Assembly: GCA_016219075.1 (NCBI GenBank)
Contig: JACRCJ010000123.1
Coordinates: 1-16,047 of the forward strand
From: Deltaproteobacteria bacterium
Lineage (GTDB): Bacteria; Desulfobacterota; GWC2-55-46
DNA length: 16,047 nucleotides
Reading direction: 5' to 3'
A model generated the notes under the pieces. That model was given only the letters and a program-made list of their open reading frames with translations. It was not told the DNA's origin and made no database searches. Position numbers and translations under genes: made by a program. This document shows, in pieces, positions 6,404 to 14,174 of this stretch; position 1 is the first letter of the stretch; every line of letters starts with the position of its first letter.

Positions 6404-9325
6404 ACAGTCTCCCTTAACACAGGCACAAGAGAAATCCCTTTAAAATTTGCAAGGGAATTGACCGCAGTAGTCAACCAGGAATGGGAAAGCGGAGGTTTTA
6501 TAAGCAAGACATCTCCGGTTACTCAAGACCTGCTAAGGTTCTGGTTCAATGATTCCTTTTGCGATGCCAGAAGCATCAATTTCCATGCAGGGCAAAGACA
6601 AGCCATCCTCAATACCATCTACCTTCAGGAAATCCTTAAAACCGATTCAGTATTTGACATGTATACTGCGGCAAGCGGTGAGATTGCCGCAGAGATGGAT
6701 ATCGTTTACCTTAAAAAGGACAAATTCAGCCATCCCAAATATTGTCTTAAAATGGCAACAGGGACAGGTAAGACATGGGTCTTAAGCGCCCTTCTGATAT
6801 GGCAATACTTAAACGCAAGGGCCGAGGAAAATCCGAGCGGCAGGTTCTCTAAAAACTTTCTGATAGTCGCTCCTGGATTGATTGTCTATGAAAGATTGCT
6901 TGACGCCTATTTGGGCAAGGAAGAAGAGGGCGTTGGGGTCAGGAATTTTGACACATCAGATTTTAAAAGATACGAGGAACTATTCATCCCTCCGGCATAT
7001 AAAGAGATAATCTTCGGGTTCATCCAGTCTAACGTCGTTAAAAAAGACGAAATAGGGCGCAAAGTCACCGGCGAAGGCATGATAGCCATTACCAACTGGC
7101 ACCTTCTGGCAGGAGAAGACGAGGAGGAAAGCTGTGACACCTCGCCTCTGGAAGATCCTTCATCTGCTGTAAAGGAATTGCTTCCTGTTACTCCGGGGAC
7201 TTCCGCTGGTCATTCCCTGGAGGCACTCGACAACAATTATTTGAGCGGCGGCGAAATAGAGTACCTTGCAAACCTCAATAATCTGGTTGTTTTTAATGAT
7301 GAGGCTCACCATATCCATGAAACAAAAAAGGCAGGGATCGTATCCGAGGTCGAATGGCAAAAGTCGCTTAACAAGATCGCCGAGGGCAAGAGGAACCGCT
7401 TTATTCAGATTGACTTTTCCGCCACCCCTTATGACGTAACAGGGAGCGGCCAAAAGCGCACGAAGCATTACTTTCCGCACATCATAATGAATTTTGACCT
7501 GAAGACAGCGATTCATAAGGGCCTTGTAAAGACCATCGCTCTGGATAAGCGCAAAGAAATTGCGACAATGGAACTGGATTTTAGGGCACTGAGGGACGGC
7601 AATAAGGTGATTGGTCTTTCAGAAGGCCAGAAACTGATGCTCAGGGCCGGACTCCAGAAGCTTAAGATATTAGAAAAACAATTTATTGAACTGACGCGCG
7701 ACAAGTCCGGCATGTCGGACAAATATCCCAAAATGCTTGTAGTCTGCGAAGACACCCAGGTCTCGCCCTATGTGGTGGACTTTTTAACTGAGGCCGAAGG
7801 CTTAAGCAATGAAGACGTTGTTCAAATAGACTCGGACAGAAAAGGCTCGATACCAGCCAAAGAGTGGCAAGAGGTGAAGCAGCGCCTTTTCAACATGGAC
7901 AAGCATGCCTCCCCGAAGATCGTTGTCTCGGTGCTGATGCTTAGAGAAGGATTTGACGTAAGCAATATCTGCGTTATCGTGCCGCTGCGCTCCACACAGG
8001 CTCCTATTCTTTTGGAGCAGATTATTGGCAGAGGCTTGAGGCTTATGTGGCGAGAAGCAGATTATCAGGATATTAAGAATGAAAACCGAATAAGACTTTT
8101 ACAGAAAAAACAGGAACCTTCAAATTATTTAGATATCCTGAGCATAGTCGAGCACCCCGCCTTCATTGAATTTTATGATGATCTTGTCAGTGAAGGTATG
8201 ATAGGCGAGTCGCATGAGTTGCCAGAAGGCCGGACTGATGTCCTGGGCGACATTATAAATATAGGGCTGAAAGAAAATTATAAGGATTACGATCTGTACT
8301 GGCCGATTATCGTGCACGACAAGGAAGAAACCCTGAAGGCAATGGAGCCGATCTCGGGATATATGTCGAATTTCAACTGGTACAGCCTTGAACAACTTAA
8401 GCGGATGGTTCCAAAGGACGGAGAATCCTTTTTCTCGGAAGAAGTGACCGTAAAAACACGTTTCGGTGAATATAAGGTTACAGCAGACCTTTTTACCGCG
8501 AAAAGCTATAACGAATTCCTGTCAAAAATCATAAAGGTCATTACAAGCTCTATCGTTAAGGTGAGCCAGAGGACTTCCAAGGATTATCCTGTTATGCAGA
8601 TAAATAACGCCGCATTGGTAAGAGTAGTGGATGACCTTATAAGGAACCGGCTTTTCAACGAACCTTTTGATCCTTTTATCGATAACAACTGGCGGGTTCT
8701 GCTTTTGTCCAAGGCGGGCATTACTGAACATATTGTAAAAGAAATTAGCCAGACGATATATGACATGCAAAACAGCATAAATGTCGAGGAAGCGGTAATA
8801 ATTAAAAAATATTTTTCTGAAGTCGAATTCATGAAGATGCGCGAGAATTATTCTCTTGAGCTTACAAAGACAATCTATCAGCGGCTGCCATATCCATCCA
8901 ATAAGGGCGAACTTGAGAAAAGCTTCATGCTTTATTGCGATAGCGATTCTCAGGTGGATAGTTTCTTAAAGATCAACGAGCATTACCATGATTTCGCCCA
9001 TTTCAATTATATCCGTACCGACGGCATGCTATCTTCTTATTATCCAGATTTTATTGTAAAAATAGGCTCAAACATTTATCTGGTTGAGACCAAGGCCCAA
9101 AAAGATCTTAAAGACCAAAATGTGAAGCAGAAGGAACTCGGAGCCTTGGACAAGTTGAAGAAAACAAATGAACTCAATCCTGAGGACAAGATGGACGCCG
9201 AATGGAGCTATGTGTTGCTGGGTGAGACTACCTTTTATTCGATGCGCGATAGAGGGGCTTCGATCCGGGAGATTATGGAATTTTTAAAGCTATCAAGGCA
9301 GAAGATAGAAGGAACTTTGTTTTAG
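6401..9325 (+). CDS. res: Type III restriction enzyme Res subunit (superfamily 2 helicase with PD-(D/E)XK nuclease)
   Basis: Expected to pair with Mod, hydrolyse ATP, and cleave unmethylated foreign DNA near the recognition site. The 974 residues match the roughly 970 of EcoP15I Res. Visible motifs: Walker A ATGTGKT (119-125), Walker B DEAH (300-303), motif III SAT (340-342) and motif VI QIIGRGLR (540-547). The C-terminal nuclease core reads PD (882-883), then ETK (896-898), the PD-(D/E)XK pattern. All key residues are intact, so the enzyme looks functional. ATG 6401 overlaps a mini-ORF stop; the frame is open further upstream to 6269 but contains no ATG, GTG or TTG there. It is the last gene of the island. 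A related orphan helicase-nuclease defence function is possible, but an intact Mod upstream makes type III restriction the best reading. Confidence 0.9.
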   Translation: MTVSLNTGTREIPLKFARELTAVVNQEWESGGFISKTSPVTQDLLRFWFNDSFCDARSINFHAGQRQAILNTIYLQEILKTDSVFDMYTAASGEIAAEMDIVYLKKDKFSHPKYCLKMATGTGKTWVLSALLIWQYLNARAEENPSGRFSKNFLIVAPGLIVYERLLDAYLGKEEEGVGVRNFDTSDFKRYEELFIPPAYKEIIFGFIQSNVVKKDEIGRKVTGEGMIAITNWHLLAGEDEEESCDTSPLEDPSSAVKELLPVTPGTSAGHSLEALDNNYLSGGEIEYLANLNNLVVFNDEAHHIHETKKAGIVSEVEWQKSLNKIAEGKRNRFIQIDFSATPYDVTGSGQKRTKHYFPHIIMNFDLKTAIHKGLVKTIALDKRKEIATMELDFRALRDGNKVIGLSEGQKLMLRAGLQKLKILEKQFIELTRDKSGMSDKYPKMLVVCEDTQVSPYVVDFLTEAEGLSNEDVVQIDSDRKGSIPAKEWQEVKQRLFNMDKHASPKIVVSVLMLREGFDVSNICVIVPLRSTQAPILLEQIIGRGLRLMWREADYQDIKNENRIRLLQKKQEPSNYLDILSIVEHPAFIEFYDDLVSEGMIGESHELPEGRTDVLGDIINIGLKENYKDYDLYWPIIVHDKEETLKAMEPISGYMSNFNWYSLEQLKRMVPKDGESFFSEEVTVKTRFGEYKVTADLFTAKSYNEFLSKIIKVITSSIVKVSQRTSKDYPVMQINNAALVRVVDDLIRNRLFNEPFDPFIDNNWRVLLLSKAGITEHIVKEISQTIYDMQNSINVEEAVIIKKYFSEVEFMKMRENYSLELTKTIYQRLPYPSNKGELEKSFMLYCDSDSQVDSFLKINEHYHDFAHFNYIRTDGMLSSYYPDFIVKIGSNIYLVETKAQKDLKDQNVKQKELGALDKLKKTNELNPEDKMDAEWSYVLLGETTFYSMRDRGASIREIMEFLKLSRQKIEGTLF

Positions 9326-9406
9326 CCAGATCACAGGATGACGCGCCAGTGGTACAATTAATAAAAGACTGAAGGCCGCTTTTTCCGCTGTTTTCCCCGC
9401 CTATCC

Positions 9407-9435
9407 TTGTAATGCGCCGGATTCTGTGGGATAAT
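9407..9435 (+). promoter_or_regulatory. Sigma-70-like promoter candidate for the radical SAM operon
   Basis: TTGTAA (9407-9412), a 17-base spacer, then GATAAT (9430-9435); the hexamers match consensus at 4/6 and 5/6. It lies in the 174-base gap between res and the first radical SAM gene and would put the transcription start near 9442, well before the GTG at 9500. It would free the downstream operon from island transcription. Confidence 0.5.
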
Positions 9436-9499
9436 TTATCATTTGACGCACCGCTGGGAATAGGAGCAACATACTATCACATGGAAGCTTAAAAAAGGG

Positions 9500-11197
9500 G
9501 TGCTGGAGGCCCTCGCCAAGGAAGAGGGCACGGTGTACAAAGACCCTGGGGGCAGGGTCAGGGTATGTCTCGTATACCCGAATACCTACTCCATAGCGAT
9601 GTCCAACCTCGGCTTCCAGATGGTCTACCACCTCTTCAACCAGGTGGATTGGTGCGTATGCGAACGGGCGTTCCTGCCTTCCAGGGGCGAGATGGAAGAG
9701 TTCGCAAGGACCTCCACGGAGCTCTTCTCCTACGAATCGCAGACCCCTCTTAAAGAGTTCGATATAATCGCCTTCTCCATCCCCTTCGAAGAAGATTATG
9801 CGAATATACCGGTGGTGCTCGCCCTCTCCGATATCCCGGCCCTCAGGGGCGATAGGGGGGATGCAGGCCCCCTTGTCGTCTGCGGCGGGGCGGCCCCGTC
9901 GCTAAACCCGGAGCCTGTCGCCGGCTTCATCGACCTCTTTTTGATAGGCGATGGCGAGGGGATGGCCCAGGGATTCCTTGAGGAGTTCAGGAGTACCAGA
10001 GAGAGGGCTGAGTCGAAGGCCGAGGCGCTGAGGGCCCTTGACGCGCTTGAGTGGACCTACGTGCCCATGCTCTACCGGTATGAGTATGAAGGCGCCTGGA
10101 TAAAAGGCGTGGTGCGGGAGAAGGGCGCAAAGCAGAGGGTAAAGGCCGCGAAGCGGTTCGACCTCGATAGCTTCCCCGTGCCGGAGAGCTTCATAAGGAC
10201 GCCGGACACCGAGTTCAAGGGGACCTATCTTATAGAGGTGGAGCGCGGGTGCCCCAGGGGTTGCAGGTTCTGCGCCGCCGGATTTCTCTACCTGCCGCCG
10301 AGGTGGAGGGGGTACGGGGCTATAAAGGAATCCGTAAAAAGGGGTGTGGAGGCCACGAGCAAGGTCGGCCTCGTCGGCACCGCGGTCTCCGAGTACCCGC
10401 GGATAAAAGAGGCCATCGAGTACGGGATAGAGAGCGAGGGGGAGATGACGCTATCGTCCTTGAGGCTGGACAGGCTTGACGTGGAATTCATCCGCCTTCT
10501 TAAGCAGGGCGGGTACAGGACCGTAACGCTCGCGCCCGAGGTCGGGACCGAGAGGATGAGGGCCGTGATCAACAAGGGCATGACGGACGGCGAGATACTG
10601 GAATCCATAAGGCTCATATCCGAGGCCGGGTTCTCTAAGTTAAAGCTATACTTCCTCGTCGGTCTGCCGTCCGAGACGGACGAGGACGCCATCGGCATAG
10701 CGGAGCTCGCGAAGAGGATAAAGGCGGTTATGAAAAGGGGGGAGCTGACGCTCAGCGTAAACCCATTCATACCAAAGCCCTGCACGCCGTTCCAGTGGCA
10801 CGGATTTGAGAGGACCGAGGTCGTGGACAGAAGGCTTGATATGATAAGAAAGGGCGTTTCCAGAGAGCACGGGGTCGCGGTAAAGGCCATGTCCTCAAGG
10901 GAGGCCTTCATACAGGCATATATATCGAGGGCCGACAGGAGGGCCGGGGGGCTGATAACCGACGCCGCGAAGATGGGGTGGAAGAGGGCCGCGGCCAGGA
11001 CGGAGTTCATCGAGGAGTCGGTCTACACGGCACGGGAGCGGGACTCGATACTGCCGTGGGACGTCATAGACCACGGCGTAAAAAAGTCGTATCTCTGGAA
11101 GGAGTACCAGAAGGGGCTCAGGCACGGGCTTACCCCACCGTGCGACGTCGGGAGGTGCTTCAGGTGCGGGGTATGCATCCCGGGTGCGTTTAGTTAG
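9500..11197 (+). CDS. B12-binding-type radical SAM protein with C-terminal Cys cluster
   Basis: Cytoplasmic iron-sulfur enzyme that should cleave S-adenosylmethionine to make a radical; substrate unknown. The 565-residue product has an N-terminal cobalamin-binding-like domain (about 15-200) with RVCLVYPNTYSIAMSNLGFQ and CGGAAPSLNPEP, then the radical SAM core with the 4Fe-4S motif CPRGCRFC (Cys 251, 255, 258). The C-terminal cluster, CDVGRCFRCGVC (Cys 548, 553, 556, 559), could bind a second metal centre. It is a shorter paralogue of the next gene, sharing the motif order and the CGVC tail. The GTG start is uncertain: AAAAAAGGGG directly abuts it, too close for a ribosome site. The frame is open upstream to 9464, where WKLKK could be coding, but it has no standard start there, so a rare ATC (9476) cannot be excluded. 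Confidence 0.88.
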   Translation: MLEALAKEEGTVYKDPGGRVRVCLVYPNTYSIAMSNLGFQMVYHLFNQVDWCVCERAFLPSRGEMEEFARTSTELFSYESQTPLKEFDIIAFSIPFEEDYANIPVVLALSDIPALRGDRGDAGPLVVCGGAAPSLNPEPVAGFIDLFLIGDGEGMAQGFLEEFRSTRERAESKAEALRALDALEWTYVPMLYRYEYEGAWIKGVVREKGAKQRVKAAKRFDLDSFPVPESFIRTPDTEFKGTYLIEVERGCPRGCRFCAAGFLYLPPRWRGYGAIKESVKRGVEATSKVGLVGTAVSEYPRIKEAIEYGIESEGEMTLSSLRLDRLDVEFIRLLKQGGYRTVTLAPEVGTERMRAVINKGMTDGEILESIRLISEAGFSKLKLYFLVGLPSETDEDAIGIAELAKRIKAVMKRGELTLSVNPFIPKPCTPFQWHGFERTEVVDRRLDMIRKGVSREHGVAVKAMSSREAFIQAYISRADRRAGGLITDAAKMGWKRAAARTEFIEESVYTARERDSILPWDVIDHGVKKSYLWKEYQKGLRHGLTPPCDVGRCFRCGVCIPGAFS

Positions 11198-11222
11198 AAA
11201 AGGAGTTTGATCTAAAAATCAT

Positions 11223-13781
11223 ATGCCTGACACAAACATCAAAGACTATCTCCCCCTTGTGCGCAAGCCGAGCAGGTATATCGGCGGGGAGGTCAACTCG
11301 ATAAAAAAAGACCTCTCAAGGGTGAAGCTTACCTTCGGGCTCGGCTTCCCGGACGCCTACGAGGTGGGGATGAGCCACCTCGGCCTCCAGATACTCTACC
11401 AGATACTGAACGCGCGCGAGGATATCGCCTGCGAGAGGGTCTTTGCTCCGTGGGAGGACATGGAGGGCCTGCTCCGCTCAAAGGGGATGAGGCTCGCAAC
11501 GCTTGAGAACGGCGTGGCGCTCTCCGACCTCGACGTGATGGGCTTTTCTCTCCAGTACGAGCTCTCCTACACGAACGTCATCAACATGCTCGACCTGGGC
11601 GGTATCCCCATTTACTCCAGGGACAGGGGGGGGGGAGACCCGTTCGTCATCGGCGGCGGGCCGGTGGCGTTCAACGCGGAGCCGGTCGCCGATTTTTTCG
11701 ACGCCTTCCTGCTCGGGGACGGGGAAGAGGCGGTGCTTGAGATAGCCGACTGCATAATCGAAGGGAGACAGAGGGGAGAAGACAGGGGGGCCATATTAAA
11801 AAGGCTCTCCGGCGTCCGGGGCGTATACGTGCCGTCGTTCTTCGACGTCGCGTATAACGGCGACGGCACGGTAAGAAAGATTATCCCGCTTGTCGAGGGG
11901 TGCGAGAGGGTGGCGAAGAGGACTGTGCCCGACATAAACATGGTGCCTCTGCCGTCAAGACCTATAGTGCCTTTCATGGAGACCATCCACGACAGGGTTA
12001 GCGTTGAGATAGCGCGCGGGTGCACGAGGGGGTGCAGGTTCTGCCAGGCCGGGTCCATCTACAGGCCGGTCAGGGAGAGAAGCCCGGAGAACATTATAAA
12101 GATAATAAGCGAGGCGCTTGAGAACACCGGCTACGAAGAGGTATCCCTCCTTTCGCTTAGCACCGGGGACTATACCTTCATAGAGGACCTCCTCACAGGC
12201 CTGATGTCCGGTTTTGAGCGGGACAGGGTGGCTGTATCTCTCACGTCGTTGAGGGTCGGGACCTTGAGCGCCAGGGTCGCCAACGAGATAAGGAAGGTGA
12301 GGAAGACCGGCTTCACCCTCGCCCCCGAGGCCGGGAGCGAGAGGCTCAGGCGGCTTATAAACAAGGGGATAATGGAGGAAGACCTCCATGAGACGGCCCG
12401 CGACGTATTCTCTCTCGGATGGAGCACCATGAAGCTATACTTCATGATAGGGCTCCCGACCGAGACCGGGGACGATATAGCCGAGATAGCGAGGCTCGCC
12501 GCCTGCGTCAGGGATATCGGCAGGAAGGCGGCCGGGGGAAAGGCCCCGCAGGTGAACGTGAGCGCGTCGTGCTTTATCCCGAAGCCGTACACGCCGTTCC
12601 AGTGGGAGCCGCAGATATCGCTTGAGGAGTGCGCGGAGAAGCAGGCGGACCTTAAAAAGAGGCTCTCGGCCCTCAGGCTCGGCTTCAAGTGGCACGACCC
12701 GCGCATGAGCGTCCTCGAGGGGGTATTCTCCAGGGGCGACAGGAGATTGTCCGCCGTCCTCGTCAACGCCTTCAGGAAGGGGTGCAGGTTCGACGGGTGG
12801 AGCGAGCGGTTCAGGTACGACCTCTGGGAGGGGGCGTTTGAAGAGGCCGGGATAGGGATGGATTTCTATACCGTCAGGAGGAGGCCCTTTGACGAGGTCT
12901 TCCCGTGGGACCACCTGAACCCCGGCGCGACAAAGGAGTTTTTGTGCAGGGAGTACAAAAATTCCCTTGAGCTCGCAAGGACGCCGGACTGCAAGACGGA
13001 CAGGTGCTCTAAATGCGGGGTATGCGACTTCAAGACGATAAGGAACGTGGTGGCCGATGACTCCGGGCCCATCGAAGGCCTTGTCGAGGCCGGACATAGG
13101 GGGCCTCAGGCCTCCGATGCGTCGCCGTGCAGGTTGAGGCTCAAGTTCTCCAAGACCGGGGACCTGAGGTTCTTGAGCCACCTTGAGCTGATGGGCGCCA
13201 TAGTCAGGGGGATAAGGCGGGCGGGACTGCCTCTGCGGTACTCGCAGGGCTTCCATCCCCTGCCGAAGGTATCTTTCTCGGCCCCGCTCCCGGTGGGGCT
13301 GGAGAGCCTTGAGGAGTACATGGACGTGGAATTGGACCGCTCCGGCGCGCCGCTTGCGCCGGGGGAGGCGCTCAAGAGGCTGAACGCGGCCATGCCCAAA
13401 GGGATAAGTTTTCTCGAATGCGGCGTGATACCCTTGAAACTTCGCATCCCCTCTGCTATGATGACTGAATATATGGTCCCTCTGATGAACGGCCCTGCGG
13501 GGTTGAATATAGAGCCGGAAAAGATAGAAGGGTTTGTAAGGGATTGCCTTGCCAAGGATTCCATCGTCATTCGCATCGAGAAGGATGGTATTGTCAAAGA
13601 GGTCGATATAAGGCCGCTGATAGCGGAGCTATCGTTGGTCGGGGACGCCGCATTAAGGATGGTCTTGAGAAGCTCCCCCGGCGCCAACGCGAGACCTCAT
13701 GACGTGCTGTCCGCTCTCCTTGGACTGCCAAGGGCCGTCTCACCCCTCATCCCCGTGCTCAAGACAAAGACCGTTCATTAA
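11223..13781 (+). CDS. TIGR03960-family radical SAM protein fused to a DUF2344 (TIGR03936) domain
   Basis: 852-residue fusion. Residues 1-610 form a radical SAM unit of the TIGR03960 type: an N-terminal LVRKPSRYIGGEVNS, a cobalamin-binding-like region with FPDAYEVGMSHLGLQ, the cluster motif CTRGCRFC (Cys 267, 271, 274), and the tail CKTDRCSKCGVC (Cys 590, 595, 598, 601). Residues from 636 on form the DUF2344 radical SAM-linked domain, starting CRLRLKFSKTGDLRFLSHLEL and containing GLPLRYSQGFHPLPKVSF. In many bacteria these two domains are separate adjacent genes upstream of RNase G; fusion is a known variant. The substrate is not known to me; the link with RNase G suggests RNA or ribosome maturation. 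The gene begins 25 bases after the preceding one, so they form an operon. AAGGAG at 11200-11205 is 17 bases before the ATG, farther than ideal. Confidence 0.93.
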   Translation: MPDTNIKDYLPLVRKPSRYIGGEVNSIKKDLSRVKLTFGLGFPDAYEVGMSHLGLQILYQILNAREDIACERVFAPWEDMEGLLRSKGMRLATLENGVALSDLDVMGFSLQYELSYTNVINMLDLGGIPIYSRDRGGGDPFVIGGGPVAFNAEPVADFFDAFLLGDGEEAVLEIADCIIEGRQRGEDRGAILKRLSGVRGVYVPSFFDVAYNGDGTVRKIIPLVEGCERVAKRTVPDINMVPLPSRPIVPFMETIHDRVSVEIARGCTRGCRFCQAGSIYRPVRERSPENIIKIISEALENTGYEEVSLLSLSTGDYTFIEDLLTGLMSGFERDRVAVSLTSLRVGTLSARVANEIRKVRKTGFTLAPEAGSERLRRLINKGIMEEDLHETARDVFSLGWSTMKLYFMIGLPTETGDDIAEIARLAACVRDIGRKAAGGKAPQVNVSASCFIPKPYTPFQWEPQISLEECAEKQADLKKRLSALRLGFKWHDPRMSVLEGVFSRGDRRLSAVLVNAFRKGCRFDGWSERFRYDLWEGAFEEAGIGMDFYTVRRRPFDEVFPWDHLNPGATKEFLCREYKNSLELARTPDCKTDRCSKCGVCDFKTIRNVVADDSGPIEGLVEAGHRGPQASDASPCRLRLKFSKTGDLRFLSHLELMGAIVRGIRRAGLPLRYSQGFHPLPKVSFSAPLPVGLESLEEYMDVELDRSGAPLAPGEALKRLNAAMPKGISFLECGVIPLKLRIPSAMMTEYMVPLMNGPAGLNIEPEKIEGFVRDCLAKDSIVIRIEKDGIVKEVDIRPLIAELSLVGDAALRMVLRSSPGANARPHDVLSALLGLPRAVSPLIPVLKTKTVH

Positions 13782-13852
13782 GGGCTACCTCTGAAAATTG
13801 CTCTTTTTCCCGAGGCTTCAGAAACTGAAAAACTGATTTTTAGAGGCGCCCT
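13781..13852. repeat. 72-base imperfect inverted repeat just after the TIGR03960 gene
   Basis: The arms are AGGGCTACCTCTGAAAATT (13781-13799) and GATTTTTAGAGGCGCCCT (13835-13852). They pair except for three or four positions. The left arm overlaps the last base of the upstream stop codon. The interior holds CTCTTTTTCCC. It may be a small MITE-like element or may end transcription of the radical SAM operon. Its outer ACCTCTGA..AATT recurs at the start of the element at 15917, hinting at a shared family. Confidence 0.55.
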
Positions 13853-13883
13853 GACATATTCACAACAGAGGCGCGACGGCCTT

Positions 13884-13978
13884 AACGTTTCCTCAGGGTA
13901 TAATCCCTCGAAGCTTGCTTTCCAAGCTATGAGCGTAAATTTTTTTGGATACCCCGGAGCCTGCACCGGGGCGGTTCA
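13884..13978 (+). repeat. Dispersed two-hairpin repeat, copy B
   Basis: Same design as copy A at 1526: left block AACGTTTCCT..GGGTATAAT; first hairpin AGCTTG (13912-13917) with CAAGCT (13923-13928); then TTGGATACC; second hairpin CCCCGG (13952-13957) with CCGGGG (13966-13971); right end GGTTCA. Copy C follows directly in the same orientation. A run of codons through copies B and C is open on both strands but is repeat-derived, not a gene. Confidence 0.8.
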
Positions 13979-14072
13979 ATGTTTCCTCCGGATAAATTCC
14001 CCGCGGGTTGCCGCGTGTGAAAAAAATAGATACTCATTCGGATACCCGCGGAGCTTGCTCCGGGGTGGTTCA
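13978..14072 (+). repeat. Dispersed two-hairpin repeat, copy C (head-to-tail with copy B)
   Basis: Left block AATGTTTCCTCCGGATAAATTCC. The first hairpin is CGCGG (14002-14006) with CCGCG (14011-14015), a different sequence from copies A and B but still a clean stem. The second hairpin is CGGAG (14049-14053) with CTCCG (14058-14062), and the end GGGGTGGTTCA is identical to copy A. After it, 14073-14174 is a GC-rich leader to rng with no gene or clear promoter that I can see. Confidence 0.8.
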
Positions 14073-14174
14073 GGGCGCCTTGGCCGGCCTCCGGCAAAGC
14101 CGTCCATGACCGTAACGTCCGCAAAAAGCGCTTTGGCGCGGGACAATCAGCCGTACTTCCGGCCAACATAAGAG

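Larger units (their letters stand above)
3090..9400 (+). other. Acquired restriction-modification island (mod, two accessory genes, res)
   Basis: Four same-strand genes sit between two blocks of GC-rich housekeeping genes. Sampled 60-base lines give about 67% GC in ftsZ (1981-2040), 42% in res (8101-8160) and 27-30% in the centre of mod. The flanks keep the ATA/AGG-heavy codon use of the host, whereas the island does not show it as strongly. No integrase, transposase, tRNA or convincing target-site duplication is present, so the mode of entry is unclear; homologous recombination through the flanks is possible. Edges are approximate. Confidence 0.7.

Noticed and set aside
9326..9406. Terminator after res
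   Set aside because: T-rich GCTTTTTCCGCTGTTTTCC is present, but no stable stem directly precedes a T-run.
3011..9443. Shared TTATCAT near both island edges (3011-3017 and 9437-9443) as a target-site duplication
   Set aside because: Seven bases in AT-containing spacer can match by chance and the positions do not fit the estimated island edges closely.
13927..14171. Overlapping 80-codon frames on both strands between the TIGR03960 gene and rng
   Set aside because: They are made of repeat copies B and C plus the rng leader, and the same peptide-like pieces recur with the repeat rather than with a gene.
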